From NCBI GenBank assembly GCA_902613805.1, contig CACMIV010000002.1, positions 62,001 to 126,000 of the forward strand: 64,000 nt of DNA, in the 5' to 3' direction. Shown piece after piece: positions 19,992-28,679 of the stretch. This DNA comes from an uncultured Pelagibacteraceae bacterium. Its GTDB lineage: Bacteria > Pseudomonadota > Alphaproteobacteria > Pelagibacterales > AG-422-B15. Position 1 is the first letter of the stretch; each line of letters begins with the position of its first letter. Both the position numbers and the translations under genes were made by a program. Below the pieces are notes generated by a model, which did no database searches, was not told where the DNA came from, and saw only the letters and a list, made by a program, of their open reading frames with translations.

Positions 19992-20615
19992 ATGATTGAT
20001 AATAAAATTTTTGATCAATTGGTTCCAATGGTCGTTGAACAGACGGGAAGAGGAGAACGTGCTTTTGATATTTATTCAAGATTATTAAAGGAAAGAATAA
20101 TATTTTTAGTCGGGCCAGTTAACGATCACATGGCCTCTTTAGTTTCAGCTCAACTTTTGTTTCTTGAATCTGAAAATCCCGAAAAAGAGATATCATTATA
20201 TATAAATTCACCTGGAGGAGTTGTAAGTGATGGATTGGCAATTTACGACACAATGCAATTCATACAGTCCCCAGTCTCAACTCTTTGTTTTGGACAGGCT
20301 GCTTCAATGGGCTCATTCTTACTTGCAGCAGGTGAAAAAGGAAAAAGATATGCTTTACCTAATAGCCGCATAATGGTGCACCAGCCATCTGCTGGCTTTC
20401 AAGGTCAAGCAACTGATATAGAAATTCATGCGAAAGAGGTCTTGGCAATGAAAGCAAATTTAAACAAAATATACGCAAAACATACAGGTCAACCTGTTGA
20501 AGCAATCGAAGAGGCGCTTGAAAGAGATAACTTTATGTCACCGGAAGAGGCTCAGAAATTTGGCATAATTGATAGCATTCAGGAAAAAAGAGTTGAGCCA
20601 AAAACTGAGAAATAG
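19992..20615 (+). CDS. clpP: ATP-dependent Clp protease proteolytic subunit
   Basis: 207 residues. ClpP forms a double-heptamer serine protease chamber fed by ClpX. Catalytic Ser105 lies in '[11 protein letters not shown]' and His130 in '[12 protein letters not shown]'; the Asp lies in '[11 protein letters not shown]'. The N-terminus '[20 protein letters not shown]' is the usual processed propeptide region. It is 2 nt from tig. A 121-nt gap before clpX contains a 12-bp palindrome (TGTTTATAAACA, 20640-20651) followed by a T-run, which may be a weak terminator or an operator. Confidence 0.98.
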   Translation: MIDNKIFDQLVPMVVEQTGRGERAFDIYSRLLKERIIFLVGPVNDHMASLVSAQLLFLESENPEKEISLYINSPGGVVSDGLAIYDTMQFIQSPVSTLCFGQAASMGSFLLAAGEKGKRYALPNSRIMVHQPSAGFQGQATDIEIHAKEVLAMKANLNKIYAKHTGQPVEAIEEALERDNFMSPEEAQKFGIIDSIQEKRVEPKTEK

Positions 20616-20736
20616 CCTCAAATAGTCAATTTAATCCACTGTTTATAAACACTTTTTTTTAAAATTAATTGTTTTTTTTCTACAGAAATGTTTTTCTTAA
20701 TAATTATTGATTCGCAGATTGTTAAAAAATTGAATT

Positions 20737-22005
20737 ATGAGTGAAAATAATAACGACAGTAAAAGCAAGAACACGCTCTATTGCTCTTTTTGCGGCAAGA
20801 GTCAGCATGAAGTAAAGAAGTTGATTGCAGGGCCAACTGTATTTATATGTGATGAGTGCGTTGAGTTATGTAACGATATTATTCAAGAAGAGAATAAGGA
20901 GACTAAGGCAAAATCATCAAGTAGAATTCCAACTCCTAAAGAAATCTGTGCAACTTTAGATGACTTCGTAATAGGACAAAAAGATGCCAAGTACAATTTG
21001 TCTGTAGCTGTGCATAACCATTATAAAAGAATTGAGCATTCTAATTTCAAGTCCGATGTAGAGTTATCGAAATCAAACATTCTTTTAATTGGACCCACTG
21101 GCTGCGGTAAAACTTTATTAGCTCAAACTTTAGCACGTATCCTAGACGTGCCATTTACTATGGCAGATGCGACAACTCTCACCGAGGCCGGGTATGTTGG
21201 AGAAGATGTTGAGAATATCATTTTAAAATTATTACAGGCATCTGATTACAATGTGGAAAGGGCACAGAGAGGTATAGTTTATATTGATGAAATTGACAAA
21301 GTGAGCAGAAAATCTGAAAATCCTTCAATCACAAGAGATGTTTCGGGTGAAGGGGTGCAACAAGCATTGCTTAAAATAATGGAAGGAACGGTTGCAAGTG
21401 TTCCACCACAAGGAGGAAGAAAGCATCCACAGCAAGAGTTTTTACAAGTAGATACTACCAACATATTGTTTATATGTGGTGGAGCTTTTTCTGGTTTAGA
21501 TAAAATAATTAACAAAAGATCAAAAGGGTCAGGTATTGGCTTTCAGGCAAATGTAAAAAGTTATGAGGAGAAATCTGGAGGTAATAGTTTAAAGCATTTG
21601 GAACCTGAAGATTTACTAAGTTATGGGCTGATACCAGAGTTTGTTGGAAGACTTCCTATTGTAACAACTCTTACAGACTTAGATGAAGAGTCACTAGTAA
21701 AAATTCTTCAAGAGCCTAAAAATGCACTGGTGAAACAATACCAAACACTATTTAACATGGAAGATGTTAAGTTAATACTCTCAAATGAAGCACTTGGTGT
21801 AATTGCAAAAAAAGCAATTGAGAGGAAAACTGGCGCGAGAGGACTTAGATCTATATTAGAGAGCATATTGCTTGATACAATGTTTGAATTACCGTCACTT
21901 GAGGGCGTTGAAGAAGTTGTTATTAACGCTGAAGTCGCGGAGGGCAGGGCTCGACCACTCTACACATATACAGATGGTAAAAAAGCTTCAGAAACAAGCG
22001 CTTAG
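20737..22005 (+). CDS. clpX: Clp protease ATP-binding unfoldase ClpX
   Basis: 422 residues. ClpX is an AAA+ hexamer that unfolds tagged substrates for ClpP. The N-terminal zinc-binding domain shows '[19 protein letters not shown]' and 'ICDECVELC' (four Cys). The AAA+ core has Walker A '[12 protein letters not shown]' near residue 115, Walker B '[10 protein letters not shown]', and the ClpP-contact loop region '[10 protein letters not shown]' (the loop itself reads IGF). Sensor-2 is '[12 protein letters not shown]'. It follows clpP in the same direction. Confidence 0.98.
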   Translation: MSENNNDSKSKNTLYCSFCGKSQHEVKKLIAGPTVFICDECVELCNDIIQEENKETKAKSSSRIPTPKEICATLDDFVIGQKDAKYNLSVAVHNHYKRIEHSNFKSDVELSKSNILLIGPTGCGKTLLAQTLARILDVPFTMADATTLTEAGYVGEDVENIILKLLQASDYNVERAQRGIVYIDEIDKVSRKSENPSITRDVSGEGVQQALLKIMEGTVASVPPQGGRKHPQQEFLQVDTTNILFICGGAFSGLDKIINKRSKGSGIGFQANVKSYEEKSGGNSLKHLEPEDLLSYGLIPEFVGRLPIVTTLTDLDEESLVKILQEPKNALVKQYQTLFNMEDVKLILSNEALGVIAKKAIERKTGARGLRSILESILLDTMFELPSLEGVEEVVINAEVAEGRARPLYTYTDGKKASETSA

Positions 22006-22006
22006 C

Positions 22007-22052
22007 GTGTAAATCTTTTATTCCTTGAAAATTAGGAATTTATACACATTTA
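22007..22052 (+). promoter_or_regulatory. Hairpin after clpX and heat-shock-like promoter candidate for lon
   Basis: Right after the clpX stop, GTGTA (22007-22011) pairs with TACAC (22043-22047) and ATTCCT (22020-22025) pairs with AGGAAT (22034-22039), giving a two-part hairpin without a T-tract. The same segment holds CTTGAAA (22024-22030), then 14 nt, then CACATTTA (22045-22052), resembling a sigma-32 (RpoH) promoter. lon is a classic RpoH target. Either reading is tentative. Confidence 0.35.
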
Positions 22053-22129
22053 AAGAGTAATTGAAAAATAAATGACTTTACTAGATGTGGTATTGGTCAT
22101 CTTATTAATAAAGGTTTGTCGAGTCGAAT

Positions 22130-24538
22130 ATGGTTGAAAATAATATCCCAGTCTTGCCATTAAGAGACATTGTTGTCTTCCCTCATATGGTAGTGCCACT
22201 GTTTGTCGGTAGAGACAAATCAGTCAAGGCGCTCGAAAAAGTAATGGCTGGGGATAAACGTATCATGCTCATCACTCAAAAAAGTGCTTCAGTTGATGAC
22301 CCAAAAAAAAATGACCTTTTTGACTTTGGAACAATCGCAAACGTTTTACAGTTATTAAAATTACCTGACGGTACGGTTAAGGTTCTCGTTGAGGGTCTTC
22401 AAAGAGCTTCAATTAATATATTTACCGATAATGAGAATTTTCTAATTTCAAACATTGATCTTATTGATGAAAACAATGATAGCTCAGATAAAAAGTTGAG
22501 AGCATTGTCTAAATCAATAACAGATCTATTTGATAAGTATGTAAATTTAAATAAAAAAATTCCGCCTGAAGTTCTTGGAACAATAAACGAAATCGATGAT
22601 TTAGCTAAACTGAGTGATACGATTGCATCACACTTGTCAATTAAGCTGTCTGATAAACAGGAAATCTTGGAAGCTGTTGATCTCACTGAGAGATTTGAAA
22701 AGATAATGAACTTTATTCAAGCAGAACTTGATGTTATGCAGGTTGAAAAAAAGATTAGAGGTCGTGTTAAAAATCAAATGGAGAAAACTCAAAGAGAATA
22801 TTATCTCAATGAGCAAATGAAAGCCATCCAAAAGGAGCTTGGAGAAGGAGATGATGGCAAGGATGATATTCAGGAGTATGAAGAAAAAATTGAAAGCACA
22901 AAGCTCTCAAAAGAGGCGAAAGAAAAATGCTACTCTGAAATTAAAAAGTTAAAATCAATGAGTCCAATGTCTGCGGAATCCAGTGTTATTAGAAATTATT
23001 TAGATTGGATACTAACAATACCGTGGGGCAAAAAGACAAAAGTTAAGAAAGATATTAAATTTGCAGAAAGCGTTCTCAACGAAGATCATTATGGTCTTGA
23101 AAAAGTTAAAGAGAGAATACTTGAATATTTGGCTGTTCAGCAGAGAATAAAGAAAATGAAAGGTCCAATTTTATGTCTAGTTGGAGCTCCAGGCGTAGGT
23201 AAAACGTCATTGGGTAAATCGATTGCTAGAGCTACGGGAAGAAAATTTGTAAGAATGTCACTCGGAGGAGTGAGAGATGAGGCCGAGATTAGAGGGCACA
23301 GAAGAACTTACATAGGATCTCTGCCTGGAAAGGTTCTACAGATGATGAAGAAAGCAGGATCATCTAACCCATTATTTCTATTAGACGAAATTGATAAGTT
23401 AGGAGCTGATTACAGAGGAGATCCTTCATCAGCTTTATTGGAAGTTCTTGATCCAGAGCAAAACAATTCATTTAACGACCACTATTTGGAAGTTGATTAT
23501 GACTTGTCCGATACAATGTTTATTACAACTGCAAACACATTAAGGATGCCTCCTGCACTTTTAGACAGAATGGAAATTATTAGAATTGCAGGCTACACAG
23601 AAGATGAAAAAGTAGAAATTGTAAAACAACATCTAGCCCCACAGATGTTAGAGAAACATGGTTTAAAGAGTGGTGAACTAATACTGGATGATAGTGCGAT
23701 AACTGGATTAATAAGATATTATACTAGGGAAGCGGGTGTAAGGAGTTTAGAAAGAGAACTTGCTAACCTCGCTCGTAAAACAGTTAAAAAAATTGTAGCA
23801 GGTGACATTGGATCACTAACAATAAATGGAGATAACCTGCATGAGTTTGCAGGTGTTAGAAAGTTTAAATTTGGCGAAATTGATAACGATGACCAGGTTG
23901 GAATTGTTACAGGGCTTGCTTGGACAGAAGTTGGCGGCGATATATTGCCAATAGAGTCGGTTATAATGCCTGGAAAAGGCCGTATGACTATTACTGGAAA
24001 ATTAGGAGATGTAATGAAAGAGTCTATTCAAGCCGCAAAATCTTATGTTCGCTCAAGATGCATAGAGTTTGGAATAAAACCAACTATTTTTCCGATGCGC
24101 GATATTCATATTCATGTACCAGAAGGCGCAATTCCAAAAGATGGCCCGTCTGCTGGCTTAGGTATGGTCACTTCCATAGTTTCTGTTCTGACAGGAATAC
24201 CGGTTAGAAAAGATATTGCTATGACAGGTGAAGTAACACTTCGTGGAAAGGCACTTGGGATTGGCGGTTTAAAGGAAAAGCTATTAGCCGCTCTCAGAGC
24301 TGGTACAAAAACTGTTATAATTCCTAAAGAAAATGAAAAGGATATGGCCGATATTCCTGATAATGTAAAAAATGGACTGGAATTAATATTCGTTGATAAT
24401 GTTGATGAGGTTTTAAAAATAGCATTGACTAAGCCTCTTCTGCCCATTGAGTGGGATGAGGACGATTCACCAAAGTCTTCTAGTGATATATCTGAAGATG
24501 ATGCTGAACAAGATGTGGATAATCCTATAACTCACTGA
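22130..24538 (+). CDS. lon: ATP-dependent Lon protease
   Basis: 802 residues, normal for Lon A. It degrades misfolded and regulatory proteins in the cytoplasm. The N-terminal substrate domain starts 'VLPLRDIVVFPHMVVPLFVG'. The AAA+ core has 'GPILCLVGAPGVGKTSLGKS' and 'FLLDEIDKLG'. The C-terminal protease domain has the Ser-Lys dyad: Ser674 in 'PKDGPSAGLGM' and Lys717 in 'GIGGLKEKLLAA'. The C-terminal ~25 residues are acidic (DEDDSPKSSSDISEDDAEQD). A weak dyad, TTTATC/GATAAA (24555-24572), followed by T-rich DNA lies after the stop and could be a terminator. Confidence 0.98.
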   Translation: MVENNIPVLPLRDIVVFPHMVVPLFVGRDKSVKALEKVMAGDKRIMLITQKSASVDDPKKNDLFDFGTIANVLQLLKLPDGTVKVLVEGLQRASINIFTDNENFLISNIDLIDENNDSSDKKLRALSKSITDLFDKYVNLNKKIPPEVLGTINEIDDLAKLSDTIASHLSIKLSDKQEILEAVDLTERFEKIMNFIQAELDVMQVEKKIRGRVKNQMEKTQREYYLNEQMKAIQKELGEGDDGKDDIQEYEEKIESTKLSKEAKEKCYSEIKKLKSMSPMSAESSVIRNYLDWILTIPWGKKTKVKKDIKFAESVLNEDHYGLEKVKERILEYLAVQQRIKKMKGPILCLVGAPGVGKTSLGKSIARATGRKFVRMSLGGVRDEAEIRGHRRTYIGSLPGKVLQMMKKAGSSNPLFLLDEIDKLGADYRGDPSSALLEVLDPEQNNSFNDHYLEVDYDLSDTMFITTANTLRMPPALLDRMEIIRIAGYTEDEKVEIVKQHLAPQMLEKHGLKSGELILDDSAITGLIRYYTREAGVRSLERELANLARKTVKKIVAGDIGSLTINGDNLHEFAGVRKFKFGEIDNDDQVGIVTGLAWTEVGGDILPIESVIMPGKGRMTITGKLGDVMKESIQAAKSYVRSRCIEFGIKPTIFPMRDIHIHVPEGAIPKDGPSAGLGMVTSIVSVLTGIPVRKDIAMTGEVTLRGKALGIGGLKEKLLAALRAGTKTVIIPKENEKDMADIPDNVKNGLELIFVDNVDEVLKIALTKPLLPIEWDEDDSPKSSSDISEDDAEQDVDNPITH

Positions 24539-24660
24539 TTATATTACATTTTGTTTTATCAATATCGATAAATTTTAATTTTTAGCAGTTTTCTTGGGCT
24601 TTTTCTTGACTATATATAGTAGTTCAGGTCTCATAGTTATATTACGAATCAAAAACTCCT

Positions 24661-24676
24661 AAAAAAGGGGGGGGTT
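24661..24676 (+). promoter_or_regulatory. Poly-A/poly-G ribosome binding site of hup
   Basis: Six A followed by eight G (24667-24674) lie 2 nt before the hup ATG. The run provides GGAG-like pairing to 16S rRNA but is an unusual G homopolymer for such AT-rich DNA. It could slip and change translation. A TTGACT box at 24606-24611 may be the -35 element of the hup promoter. Confidence 0.5.
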
Positions 24677-24970
24677 ATGAACAAACAAGACTTAATAGCA
24701 AAAGTAGCTGATGTTACTGGTATGCAAAAATCTGACTCAGAAAAGGCAGTGAATGCAGTTTTTGACCAAATTACTGATGTTCTTAAAGCAAGAGGTGAAG
24801 TAAGATTGGTGGGCTTTGGCACATTCAAAACATCAATTAGAAAAGCATCTCAAGGTCGAAATCCACGTACCAATGAGGTCATTCAAATCCCTCAGTCAAC
24901 TAGACCTAAGTTTACTGCAGGAAAAGGTTTGAAAGAAGCTGTTAATAATGCCGGCGATGGAGGAATGTAG
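24677..24970 (+). CDS. hup: DNA-binding protein HU
   Basis: 97 residues, slightly longer than the ~90 typical of HU. It is a histone-like dimer that bends and compacts DNA. 'MNKQDLIAKVADVTGMQKSD' and 'AVNAVFDQITDVLKARGEVRLVGFGTFK' are canonical, and the DNA-binding arm contains 'GRNPRTNEVIQIPQSTRPKFTAGKGLKEAV'. The arm sequence favours HU over IHF. It follows lon, as usual in alphaproteobacteria, and ends in a clear rho-independent terminator. Confidence 0.97.
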   Translation: MNKQDLIAKVADVTGMQKSDSEKAVNAVFDQITDVLKARGEVRLVGFGTFKTSIRKASQGRNPRTNEVIQIPQSTRPKFTAGKGLKEAVNNAGDGGM

Positions 24971-24996
24971 TTCCTTAACTGCTGACTAAATTATTT

Positions 24997-25039
24997 AAAA
25001 TCCGATCACTCTTTAATAAAGCGTGGTCGGATTTTTTTT
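24997..25039 (+). terminator. Rho-independent terminator after hup
   Basis: AAAATCCGATCAC (24997-25009) pairs with GTGGTCGGATTTT (25023-25035) with one G-T wobble. The loop is 13 nt and a T-run continues to 25039. It is the strongest intrinsic terminator seen in the window, and it separates hup from the tRNA genes. Confidence 0.92.
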
Positions 25040-25087
25040 ATTAATATCTGTGAATATTCGCTAAAATAGATATATAACATTCTTTCC

Positions 25088-25163
25088 GGGCGATTAGCTC
25101 AGCTGGAAGAGCGTCACGTTTACACCGTGAATGTCGGGAGTTCGAACCTCTCATCGCCCACCA
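25088..25163 (+). tRNA. tRNA-Val (anticodon TAC)
   Basis: 76 nt with encoded CCA. Acceptor GGGCGAT pairs with ATCGCCC. Anticodon stem TCACG/CGTGA encloses TTTACAC, giving anticodon TAC. D-arm TAGCTCAGCTGGAAGAGC and T-arm GGGAGTTCGAACCTCTC are normal. It is followed 31 nt later by tRNA-Asp. Confidence 0.97.
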
Positions 25164-25194
25164 TTTCTTCCCACGAGATGGAAAATTTAACTGT

Positions 25195-25272
25195 GGGGGT
25201 GTAGCTCAGTCTGGTTAGAGCGCCTGCCTGTCACGCAGGAGGTCGCGGGTTCGAGTCCCGTCACTCCCGCCA
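25195..25272 (+). tRNA. tRNA-Asp (anticodon GTC)
   Basis: 78 nt with encoded CCA. Acceptor GGGGGTG pairs with CACTCCC (one G-T). Anticodon stem CCTGC/GCAGG encloses CTGTCAC, giving anticodon GTC. The T-arm GCGGGTTCGAGTCCCGT is intact. Its last 37 nt are repeated, with four mismatches, at 27001-27037. The tRNA is a queuosine target, so it is a substrate of the tgt and queA products. Confidence 0.97.
25236..25272 (+). repeat. Left copy of a 37-bp direct repeat (3' part of tRNA-Asp)
   Basis: The 3' part of the tRNA-Asp gene, from the anticodon stem through CCA, recurs at 27001-27037 with 33 of 37 matches (29 of 31 over the last 31 nt). The copy lies in the same orientation and ends exactly at CCA. 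This is the pattern expected of an attachment site where an integrative element rebuilt the tRNA end. Confidence 0.6.
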
Positions 25273-25415
25273 CGTAATTATTCCTTAGAAAATAAGATTT
25301 AATTTTTTGCTTTTGAAACAAGTTTTAAAGAAATCTGTTGGATTCAATAGCAAAAATTATAAGTTCATCTAAAATATCAAAATCTAGCAATGACAGTCAC
25401 AGTAGGTAGAGATAA

Positions 25416-26933
25416 ATGATTTACTTGCCCCATTTAAAAAATACTCTTTATGCCCTTATGATGTTTGGCATAATTTTGACTGCTAAAGTTCATGCAAGTG
25501 AATTTAAAGTTGGCTTTGCTAAGATGCCGATCACTCCCAATCTAATTGATGAATGGGAAGATATAAATAATGATGCTCAATTTGATCCAGATATAGATAA
25601 GTGGACTGATATAAATGGTAATGGCCAATTTGATGCGGTGTGGATGGCAGGTTTTCAAAATAAACGAGCTGCCCAAGGCATTAAAGATGATTTGATGTCC
25701 GTAGCTGTTGTAATAGATGATGGCCAGACACGAATAGGTATCATAAGTGCTGATACAATAGGGTTAATGCGAAAATTTGTACTCAGTGTCCGTGAGGATG
25801 TTCCTACCGAGTGGGGTCTAGACTACATTATGGTGCATGCAACACATAACCACGAGGGACCAGATACTCAAGGTCTTTGGGGTCCGAGTTTTTTAAATAG
25901 CGGTGTCAACGATGTCTATATGAAGCGGCTTAAAAAAGATTTTATAAGCACATTAAAAATGGCTATTCATAACTTAGAGACTGCAGAAATGAGTTTTGCT
26001 TTAATTCCGACTAATCCACGTACCCCGATTAAAGATAAACGAAAACCTATCGTGATAGACGATGATATAAGGGCAGTTTTATTCAATCGCCCTGACGGCT
26101 CAATTATTGGTTCTTTAATCAATTTCGGAATTCATGTCGAGCTTGCATGGGATAAAAATTTAGACATAACCTCTGATGTTGCTGGCTACTTAAGAAGAGG
26201 TATCAGTCATGGAATTTATTATGATGAAAAGCTTGTTAAACCTGGACTTGGCGGAACCACATTATGGCTTACAGGAAACATAGGAGGTTTGATGACATCA
26301 GGGCCATCCGATCCAATTTATGATCCTGTTATGAAAAAAATGATCACAAAGCCGAGTCACGCTAAAGCCCGCGCATATGGTTATAGCCTGGCAAATAGTG
26401 TCATAGATGCTTTTCAGGCAGGTGAGTTTACGACTTCTTATAAGCCGACATTAAGTGTTCAATCACTAGAAATAGAATTAGGCATAGAAAACTTAATTCT
26501 CTCATTTGCCACTTTGCTTGGTATAATTGATGCTGATACTAAATTCAGTCTGAGACCGCCATTCATACGTTATCTCAGTGAGGTAGCATTCATACAAATG
26601 GGAGATGCATCTATTACTGGAATTCCTGGTGAGCTTTATCCAGAAATTGCTGTTGGCGGTATTGAAAACCCTAAAGGCGCTGATTTTGTCATAGCGCCGA
26701 AAGAAGTTCCAGATTTACGAAGTCAATTTCCAGACAAACTGAACTTGATGGTGAATTTAGCAAACGATTCAATCGGTTACATCATCCCAAAAAGTGAGTG
26801 GGATGAAGACGCTCCTTGGATTTATGGAGAAAATGAAGAAACATATGGTGAGGTGGTGTCTTTGGGTCCAGATACGGCGACAGTGATACATAAAAATGTC
26901 ATGATGTTGATAGAAAAGTCAAAAGATCAATGA
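25416..26933 (+). CDS. Secreted neutral/alkaline ceramidase-like protein with calcium-binding-like repeats
   Basis: 505 residues with a signal peptide (about 1-28, ending KVHAS). After it comes 'FKVGFAKMPITPNL', the typical start of the neutral/alkaline non-lysosomal ceramidase N-terminal domain family. Two copies of a D-x-N-x-(D/N)-x-x-F-D motif (WEDINNDAQFD and WTDINGNGQFD) suggest calcium binding. Then 'VWMAGFQNKRAAQGIKDDL', 'GIISADTIGLM' and the metal-ligand-like 'HATHNHEGPDTQGLWGPSF' follow. At about 505 residues it lacks the long C-terminal part of true ceramidases, so amide hydrolysis is inferred only. By eye the gene is less AT-rich than its neighbours. It lies alone between tRNA-Asp and the tRNA-end repeat. 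Confidence 0.8.
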   Translation: MIYLPHLKNTLYALMMFGIILTAKVHASEFKVGFAKMPITPNLIDEWEDINNDAQFDPDIDKWTDINGNGQFDAVWMAGFQNKRAAQGIKDDLMSVAVVIDDGQTRIGIISADTIGLMRKFVLSVREDVPTEWGLDYIMVHATHNHEGPDTQGLWGPSFLNSGVNDVYMKRLKKDFISTLKMAIHNLETAEMSFALIPTNPRTPIKDKRKPIVIDDDIRAVLFNRPDGSIIGSLINFGIHVELAWDKNLDITSDVAGYLRRGISHGIYYDEKLVKPGLGGTTLWLTGNIGGLMTSGPSDPIYDPVMKKMITKPSHAKARAYGYSLANSVIDAFQAGEFTTSYKPTLSVQSLEIELGIENLILSFATLLGIIDADTKFSLRPPFIRYLSEVAFIQMGDASITGIPGELYPEIAVGGIENPKGADFVIAPKEVPDLRSQFPDKLNLMVNLANDSIGYIIPKSEWDEDAPWIYGENEETYGEVVSLGPDTATVIHKNVMMLIEKSKDQ

Positions 26934-27000
26934 CTTATTCTGGATACCCATTTTTCAAACCATTTTAACCTTTTACATTTTTCCTTTTGGATATAACCAA

Positions 27001-27037
27001 CAGAAAGTCGCTGGTTCGAGTCCCGTCACTTCCGCCA
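27001..27037 (+). repeat. Right copy of the tRNA-Asp 3'-end repeat (tRNA remnant / putative att site)
   Basis: Matches 25236-25272 in 33 of 37 positions and ends at CCA. The two differences in the last 31 nt are G to T at 27012 and C to T at 27031. No D-arm, anticodon or 5' acceptor sequence precedes it, so it is not a functional tRNA. It may mark the distal end of a 1.76-kb insertion or be the residue of a duplicated tRNA. Confidence 0.75.
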
Positions 27038-27072
27038 TTGATTTTTTTAAAAGAATCCCACAGTATTAACGT

Positions 27073-27489
27073 ATGATTGAAAATTTTGAACATTTATATT
27101 TACTCATACTTCATATTTTAATGACAGCGTTATTTGGCATTTATACTTTCAGAGCACTTTTTAAGCCTGAGGGGATGGTTAAGGAGTTTAATATGGATCA
27201 GAGTAGTGTGTATATAGTTAGGGTCCTTGGAACATTTGTGGCACCATTTTTTTTGATTGGTATTTATTTGATTTTTCGACCGAATGGGCCAGAGGGGGCA
27301 TGGGTTTACTATAACTTAATCTTTATAAACTTTGTAATTCTCTCTGTTTATGACGCGGCCGTTTTTCTCAAAAAAGTTGATAATGATAAAGGTACCAAAA
27401 ATTCAGTAACTGACTTGGCGGTCAATACATTTACACTTATATCGTCAATTATCTTAATTCTTGGATTGTCAAATAAAATTTATATTTGA
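27073..27489 (+). CDS. Small integral membrane protein, unknown function
   Basis: 138 residues with about four hydrophobic segments (roughly 5-28, 45-68, 78-98 and 115-133). Short polar links include 'FKPEGMVKEFNMDQSS' and 'KKVDNDKGTKNS'. The topology and size are DoxX/DUF-like, but no family motif was recognised, so no function is assigned. It starts 35 nt after the tRNA-end repeat. It converges on the BtuF-like gene with a 10-nt overlap of the two ends. Confidence 0.75.
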   Translation: MIENFEHLYLLILHILMTALFGIYTFRALFKPEGMVKEFNMDQSSVYIVRVLGTFVAPFFLIGIYLIFRPNGPEGAWVYYNLIFINFVILSVYDAAVFLKKVDNDKGTKNSVTDLAVNTFTLISSIILILGLSNKIYI

Positions 27490-28355
27490 TTACCTAAAAT
27501 TTGACTTCTAAGTTGAATTGATCCTTCAAGTATTCTTGTAGTAGGACGACTAAAATAGGAATCAGCATCAAATGAATACACTCTGTTTTCTTTAAATGGA
27601 TTCAGGTGATTTAATCGATCGTCATGAAATAATTGTGATGAAAAAGTCAAATTTTGCTCAAGATTATAGCCACAGCAAATTAAGGCAATCGCATATGGAT
27701 CTGAATCGACTATTTCATCAGCTGACAAAATTCTTGATTGGTCACCTGTTTGTCCAATTGCTGAGTTAAAGCCAGCTAATTCAATTTGTTCTGGAACCCA
27801 ATGACCAGCAGAAAAATAAGGGTCTATCCATTCTAAACAAAGAATTCGGTGATCATACTTTGTTTGACGTTTAAGTATTTCTCTTTTTTCTCGAGCTTTA
27901 TCTATGTGATTTTTTGCTGAGATTATTGAATTAAGTTTATTTCCTAGCATTATTATATCGTCACAGATGCCATCAAACGTTCTTCCAATTAAAGAAATTA
28001 TTTTTGTCGATGAAGGTAAGGTGCATAAAGTTCCTTTTAATTCAACTTCGATTTGACTACTGGATATGGAGCAGACATCGCATATACCCTGGGTAACAAT
28101 GAAGTCAGGCTTTAAATCATTTAAACGTTCAGTATTTATTTGATATAGGGAATCGTTAGTTTGAAGTGTTTCACGCACTTGAAAGTCAATATCGCTCTGA
28201 GATCCATGAGGGTTAATTGACGAACTCGATAATTTTTCTAGTTTATTGACTTCAGTTGGAAAATTACATTCATGACTAACGCCGACCAAACTAGAACCTA
28301 GACCCAGTTCGAATATTATTTCACTAGCACTTGGAGTTAGGCTTACAATCCTCAT
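27480..28355 (-). CDS. BtuF-like cobalamin/iron-complex binding protein without signal peptide
   Basis: 291 residues. The start 'MRIVSLTPSASEIIFELGLGSSLVGVSHECNFP' is typical of the periplasmic-binding TroA/BtuF superfamily, and 'LKPDFIVTQGICDVCSIS' and 'RILCLEWIDPYFSAGHWVPEQIELAG' match a subgroup often called cobalamin-binding proteins. No export signal precedes the fold, as usual in this subgroup, and no BtuC/BtuD transport genes are nearby. A role in uptake is therefore doubtful, and a cytosolic binding or sensing role is possible. Last gene of a five-gene minus-strand cluster, 8 nt after its neighbour. Confidence 0.82.
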   Translation of the reverse strand: MRIVSLTPSASEIIFELGLGSSLVGVSHECNFPTEVNKLEKLSSSSINPHGSQSDIDFQVRETLQTNDSLYQINTERLNDLKPDFIVTQGICDVCSISSSQIEVELKGTLCTLPSSTKIISLIGRTFDGICDDIIMLGNKLNSIISAKNHIDKAREKREILKRQTKYDHRILCLEWIDPYFSAGHWVPEQIELAGFNSAIGQTGDQSRILSADEIVDSDPYAIALICCGYNLEQNLTFSSQLFHDDRLNHLNPFKENRVYSFDADSYFSRPTTRILEGSIQLRSQILGNQI

Positions 28356-28363
28356 TAGTTAAA

Positions 28364-28672
28364 TTACTCGTGCTCACCGTCTTTGCCTCTGAAAAATTTT
28401 AAGTCATAAATTTGAGGTTTTTTTTCAGCTGTGAAAAATACGAACATTGTTATAAAAAGTGCAGCAATTAATAAAGCGTGGGCAATTGCAGTAAAACCAA
28501 ACACAAAAACACTGTCAACGATATAAAGTGAAAATACACCACTCCACATAAATGCTAGAATTTGCATGACCATATGACGAATTTTAAGATTTGTTATATT
28601 TTTTAATGGATTCACATTTGAGTCCATTATGGGTGACCAAAAACTTTTAAATATGTCTATTATCTTCTTCAT
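28364..28672 (-). CDS. Small membrane protein, unknown function
   Basis: 102 residues. A basic N-terminal part ('MKKIIDIFKSFWSPIMDSNV', then 'PLKNITNLKIRHMVMQ') is followed by two hydrophobic segments at about 36-58 and 60-82, and a charged tail ending GKDGEHE. No family was recognised. The 7-8 nt gaps on both sides place it inside an operon with a flavodoxin-fold protein upstream and the BtuF-like protein downstream. It is coding-like in composition and position. Confidence 0.75.
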   Translation of the reverse strand: MKKIIDIFKSFWSPIMDSNVNPLKNITNLKIRHMVMQILAFMWSGVFSLYIVDSVFVFGFTAIAHALLIAALFITMFVFFTAEKKPQIYDLKFFRGKDGEHE

Positions 28673-28679
28673 TTAATTT

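Noticed and set aside
20640-20665. Intrinsic terminator between clpP and clpX
   Set aside because: The 12-bp palindrome leaves only a 4-bp AT stem once a loop is allowed, too weak to call despite the following T-run.
23920-24207. 95-residue frame inside lon on the plus strand
   Set aside because: It is an out-of-frame shadow of the conserved Lon protease domain, Arg/Ser/Tyr-rich and without family features.
25390-25419. Nine-codon leader peptide ending over the ceramidase-like start codon
   Set aside because: It is too short, has no SD or regulatory codon pattern, and is likely chance.
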